Assembly (NCBI GenBank): GCA_903839035.1
Contig: CAIMAQ010000079.1
Coordinates: 1-64,000, forward strand
Source of the DNA: an uncultured Opitutia bacterium
GTDB taxonomy: Bacteria; Verrucomicrobiota; Verrucomicrobiia; Opitutales; Opitutaceae
Reading direction: 5' to 3'
DNA: 64,000 nt
The notes below the pieces were generated by a model. It did no database searches. It had not been told where the DNA came from and saw only the letters and a list, made by a program, of their open reading frames with translations. The first letter of the stretch is position 1; each line of letters starts with the position of its first letter. Shown here piece by piece: positions 61,425 through 64,000 of the stretch. Position numbers and translations under genes: made by a program.

Positions 61425-61943
61425 TCACTTCTTCTGCGGCAGCTTGATCTTCTGGCCGACCTTCAGCTTGCTCGGGTTCACATCGGGGTTGACCGAGGCG
61501 ACTTCCGCGCCGGAGAAACCACCGTTGGCCTTGCCAATCTTGCTGAACGTGTCGCCCGCCTTGATCACGTATTCACCGGGACCGGCGACGACGGGACCGT
61601 GGGCACCCTTGCCGGCGGCGGCGGGCTTCTTCGCGGCTTCCTCGAGCTTGGTGAGGGAGGCGTGGATGTTGCCGAGATCCGCGGCGACCGTGTTGAAGGC
61701 CTCCTGCGTGGTGCGGGAAAGGGAACCGATGTCCTTCGCGGATTTGTCGGCGGTGGCGGACACGGAGCCGAGTTGGGACTCGAGACCGTCAATCTTGGCG
61801 ACCTTTTCCTCCTGCGCGTCGACTTTCTTTTGAAGGCTCGAGGCCTTGATGGCGCCGTAGCCACCGATGGCCAGAGCGATCACGCCGACGATGACTCCAC
61901 CGATCGGCAGCATGCTGTTATTTTCGCGGGAAATGGTATCCAT
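61425..61943 (-). CDS. LysM-domain membrane protein
   Basis: 172 residues from ATG at 61943. One N-terminal membrane helix (about 10-28), an extended coiled-coil region (about 32-95) and a C-terminal LysM (YVIKAGDTFSKIGKANGG ... PDVNPSKLKVGQKIKLP). It would bind peptidoglycan from the inner membrane. It lies near tRNA-Pro and the Nudix gene. Confidence 0.85.
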   Translation of the reverse strand: MDTISRENNSMLPIGGVIVGVIALAIGGYGAIKASSLQKKVDAQEEKVAKIDGLESQLGSVSATADKSAKDIGSLSRTTQEAFNTVAADLGNIHASLTKLEEAAKKPAAAGKGAHGPVVAGPGEYVIKAGDTFSKIGKANGGFSGAEVASVNPDVNPSKLKVGQKIKLPQKK

Positions 61944-62200
61944 AGATAAGAGGTTAGGTGCCGACAAGTAGCGGAATCAGGGGGTGTGGCAAGCAGAGAT
62001 TATTAACAATCGGAAGGGCCATTTCAGGGCTAACCCCCCTACCGCACGCTGAGTTGTGTGACACCAGCCCCCTTCGGGCTGATTCGCGAATGTGACTTTA
62101 ACCGTCACAAACTCGTCACCGGCCACTGGTCCCCCGCCACTTCGGGAGATAGCATTGACACTCTGGGGTGTCAGGCGTCCCCTGTCGCCCTTCTTGCGTA

Positions 62201-62277
62201 CGGGGTGTAGCTTAGCCTGGTAGAGCGCCTGGTTTGGGACCAGGAGGTCGCAGGTTCGAATCCTGTCGCCCCGACCA
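62201..62277 (+). tRNA. tRNA-Pro (anticodon TGG)
   Basis: 77 nt with CCA encoded (62275-62277). Acceptor CGGGGTG pairs with CGCCCCG; D arm TAGCTTAGCCTGGTAGAGC; anticodon arm CCTGG-TTTGGGA-CCAGG gives TGG; T arm GCAGG-TTCGAAT-CCTGT. It reads CCA, CCG and others by wobble. Confidence 0.97.
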
Positions 62278-62333
62278 ATTTGCCGGATGCGGCCGCGGGT
62301 GCGTCGCCCATCCAACGGCAACGAACGCAGGTT

Positions 62334-63062
62334 TTATTTCCCCGGGGCGGGGAACTTCACCGCCGGCGTGGCGCTGACCGGAGCCGCGGCGAGCGGCTGG
62401 CTCGCGCGGAGCAGCAGCGTGCGCTGCAGCCAGGGGCTCGTGGGGTCGATCGCCATCACCTGGTCGGAATATTTCTTCACGTCGTCGGACCGGCCGGCGA
62501 CACTGGCGAGGCTCGCCAGCTGGTAGTTGGCTTCGACGCGGACGCCCTTCGTCTCGGTGGCATCGGACGCGAGCTGTTTCAGCGCCGCCTCCCCTTCCGC
62601 CGTCTTGCCGCCCTGAAGCTTGGCCATCGCGAGGCCGAGCCGGGCCCGGCTGGCCAGCGGACCCGTCTGCAGGGCGGGAATGGCATCCTCGTAACCGTAA
62701 ATGGCCTCGGTGGACTTGCCCGCCGCATAGTCTTCATCGGCGAGCCGGAGCCGCGCGATGCCGGCGAGCACATGGCCGGGATGCGCCGCGGCGAAGGTCT
62801 TGAGCTGCGCGGGCGTGGTGGCCGCGGCGTAATCCTGCTGCAGTTCCACTTCCTTCTGCGCCGCGCGATAGTCCCACGCGCCCTTGGCCACGATGGCGAG
62901 CAGCACGAGCACCACGAGGGCGAGCACGGACTTGCCGTTCTTCTTCCAGAAAATCCGCAGCCGGTCCTCGAAGGTCAGGGCGACGTAGTTTTCGTCCACG
63001 GCGACCAGGTTGCGGTCGTCACCGGCGGATTTCGGAGCGGAAGGAGCGGTCGGCTTGGTCAT
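62334..63062 (-). CDS. YfgM-like TPR protein, membrane-anchored
   Basis: 242 residues from ATG at 63062; a GTG at 63068 is a longer option. One membrane helix at about 44-64, followed by alpha-helical repeats (about 75-220) with TPR-like spacing: VLAGIARLRLADEDYAAGK, ARLGLAMAKLQGG, VEANYQLASLA. In E. coli YfgM such proteins associate with the Sec translocon and BamB. Position near tRNA-Pro and purU. Tail is Ala/Pro-rich. Confidence 0.75.
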   Translation of the reverse strand: MTKPTAPSAPKSAGDDRNLVAVDENYVALTFEDRLRIFWKKNGKSVLALVVLVLLAIVAKGAWDYRAAQKEVELQQDYAAATTPAQLKTFAAAHPGHVLAGIARLRLADEDYAAGKSTEAIYGYEDAIPALQTGPLASRARLGLAMAKLQGGKTAEGEAALKQLASDATETKGVRVEANYQLASLASVAGRSDDVKKYSDQVMAIDPTSPWLQRTLLLRASQPLAAAPVSATPAVKFPAPGK

Positions 63063-63146
63063 GGGCACAGGGGTGGCGGGAATGGAACATGTACGAGAGC
63101 AAAACCCGCTCCGCGTGTAAAGGCCGCGTTAGGCCGCGTTGCGGCC

Positions 63147-63253
63147 GGAGCAGGGGGCAGGGAGCAGGAAGGTCGGATCCAAGCATATGCTCATGCCTGG
63201 TTGAATCCCGCATAGGCCGACTTGAAATAATCCTGCCCCTTGCTCCCTGCTCC
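63147..63253. repeat. Long imperfect inverted repeat of AGCAGGG-type units (family F)
   Basis: Left GGAGCAGGGGGCAGGGAGC (63147-63165) and right, ending in TTGCTCCCTGCTCC (63240-63253), are largely complementary, separated by about 70 bp. Just upstream is a 10-bp tandem repeat AGGCCGCGTT (63121-63140). Next to purU stop is a GCCGAGC-TCC-GCTCGGC hairpin (63255-63271). Confidence 0.6.
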
Positions 63254-63254
63254 C

Positions 63255-63271
63255 GCCGAGCTCCGCTCGGC
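63255..63271 (-). terminator. Short hairpin at the purU stop
   Basis: GCCGAGC-TCC-GCTCGGC, seven-bp perfect stem, directly after the purU stop codon. No T-run follows on the minus strand, so termination is uncertain. Confidence 0.35.
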
Positions 63272-64000
63272 CTAGTCGAACACGACGGTCTTGTGCCCGT
63301 AAACCAGCACGCGGCCGCCGAGGTGCCAGCGGACGGCTTGGGCGAGCACGGTCTTCTCGAGGTCGCGACCCTTGCGAATGAGGTCGTCGACGCCGTGGCG
63401 GTGCGTCACGCGGGCGACGTCCTGGTGGATGATCGGGCCTTCGTCCAGGTCGCGCGTCGCGTAATGCGCCGTGGCGCCGATGAGTTTCACGCCGCGGGCG
63501 TGGGCCTGGTGGTAAGGCTTGCCGCCGGCGAACGCGGGCAGGAAGGAGTGATGGATGTTGATCACGGGCCGGCCGATTTTTTCCAGGAAATCCGCGGACA
63601 GCACCTGCATGTAGCGCGCGAGCACCACGAGTTCGGCGCCGAGTTCGTGCAGCAGCGCCAGCTGCTTCGCCTCGGCGGCGGCCTTGGTTTCCGCGGTGAC
63701 GGGAATGTGATGGAACGGCAGTCCGTAGGTCTTCGCCACCTCCGCGAGGTCGGCGTGGTTGCCGATGACCGCGACCAGCTCGCCGGCAAATTCACCCTCC
63801 CGCCAGCGCAGCGCGAGGTCGTGGAAGCAGTGTTCCGCCTTCGACACAAACATGACCACCTTCGGCCGGCTGGCCGACGACGTGACCTGCACCGCCATGC
63901 CCAGCCCGGCGGCAAAAATGCGGAACGCCGCGGCGTCCGCCACCTCGGTCCCGGCCTTGGGTTCCCACTCGATGCGCTGAAAGAAGATGCCCGCCTCCCG
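63272..64000 (-). CDS. purU: Formyltetrahydrofolate deformylase (purU), 5' truncated by window edge
   Basis: About 243 residues visible; the frame runs to the window edge, where RIEWEPK is the link from the N-terminal ACT domain. The catalytic region INIHHSFLPAFAGGKPYHQAHARG contains Asn-His and the later GATAHYATRDLDEGPII the Asp, all formyltransferase-fold residues. PurU hydrolyses 10-formyl-THF to formate and THF, supplying formate for PurT. Upstream regulatory ACT domain is outside the window. Confidence 0.93.
   Translation of the reverse strand, partial: REAGIFFQRIEWEPKAGTEVADAAAFRIFAAGLGMAVQVTSSASRPKVVMFVSKAEHCFHDLALRWREGEFAGELVAVIGNHADLAEVAKTYGLPFHHIPVTAETKAAAEAKQLALLHELGAELVVLARYMQVLSADFLEKIGRPVINIHHSFLPAFAGGKPYHQAHARGVKLIGATAHYATRDLDEGPIIHQDVARVTHRHGVDDLIRKGRDLEKTVLAQAVRWHLGGRVLVYGHKTVVFD

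Overview
The window is 64 kb of GC-rich bacterial chromosome, densely packed and with no gene-free stretch longer than about 260 bp. The mix of genes resembles Verrucomicrobia, probably Opitutaceae: a 2-Cys peroxiredoxin, a B-type three-gene succinate dehydrogenase, a GH4 glycosidase, a heparinase-like lyase, DUF2934 and DUF3568 proteins, pseudopilins cleaved at A|FTLLE or G|FTLLE, and many small intergenic palindromes. This placement is inference from gene content; there is no rRNA to confirm it. Both ends cut a gene: a heparinase II/III-type protein on the left and purU on the right.

Region by region. 1-7.3 kb: lyase fragment, a large AsmA-like protein, tRNA-Leu(CAG), KDPG aldolase, a P-loop-like protein and chorismate synthase. 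7.5-18.1 kb: a type II secretion system in two convergent blocks, gspD-E-F on + and gspG-H-I-J-K-L-M on -. 18.2-24.9 kb: molybdenum locus, with modABC (molybdate uptake), moaC-mog-moaA-moaD and a MoaE-MoeB-rhodanese fusion all on -, and a short ModE regulator divergent across a perfect 16+16 bp palindrome. 24.9-28.7 kb: DUF2934 protein, tRNA-Arg(CCT), rpsR, tsaC, hisC and a HAD phosphatase. 28.8-31.3 kb: arsenic operon arsR-arsC-acr3-arsN. 31.4-35.8 kb: GH4 alpha-galactosidase, peroxiredoxin, DEAD-box helicase and lipoprotein. 36.0-38.5 kb: two PilT-family ATPases. 38.6-51.7 kb: accessory metabolism, three GNAT acetyltransferases (one at 28.8 kb), an orphan Hpt and response regulator, transporters, a gene remnant and a frameshifted transporter. 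51.9-64 kb: gpsA, lysA, small proteins, sdhCAB, a PaaK-like protein, Nudix hydrolase, LysM protein, tRNA-Pro(TGG), TPR protein and purU.

How the genes work together. ModABC imports molybdate and the moa/mog genes build molybdopterin. The fusion protein joins sulfur activation (rhodanese), MoaD adenylation (MoeB) and the large synthase subunit (MoaE) on one chain beside free MoaD. The T2SS block supplies the outer-membrane secretin, ATPase, inner-membrane platform and all five pseudopilins; gspC and the prepilin peptidase are not in the window. ArsC reduces arsenate, Acr3 exports arsenite, ArsR represses, and the acetyltransferase probably detoxifies an organoarsenical or a related compound.

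The most unusual observations are the triple Moco fusion, the pseudopilin leader regions that each contain dispersed palindromic repeats, a Mo locus with no visible Mop domain, a head-to-tail deletion remnant of a CTP-synthase-like amidotransferase, and an in-frame palindromic insertion in hisC.
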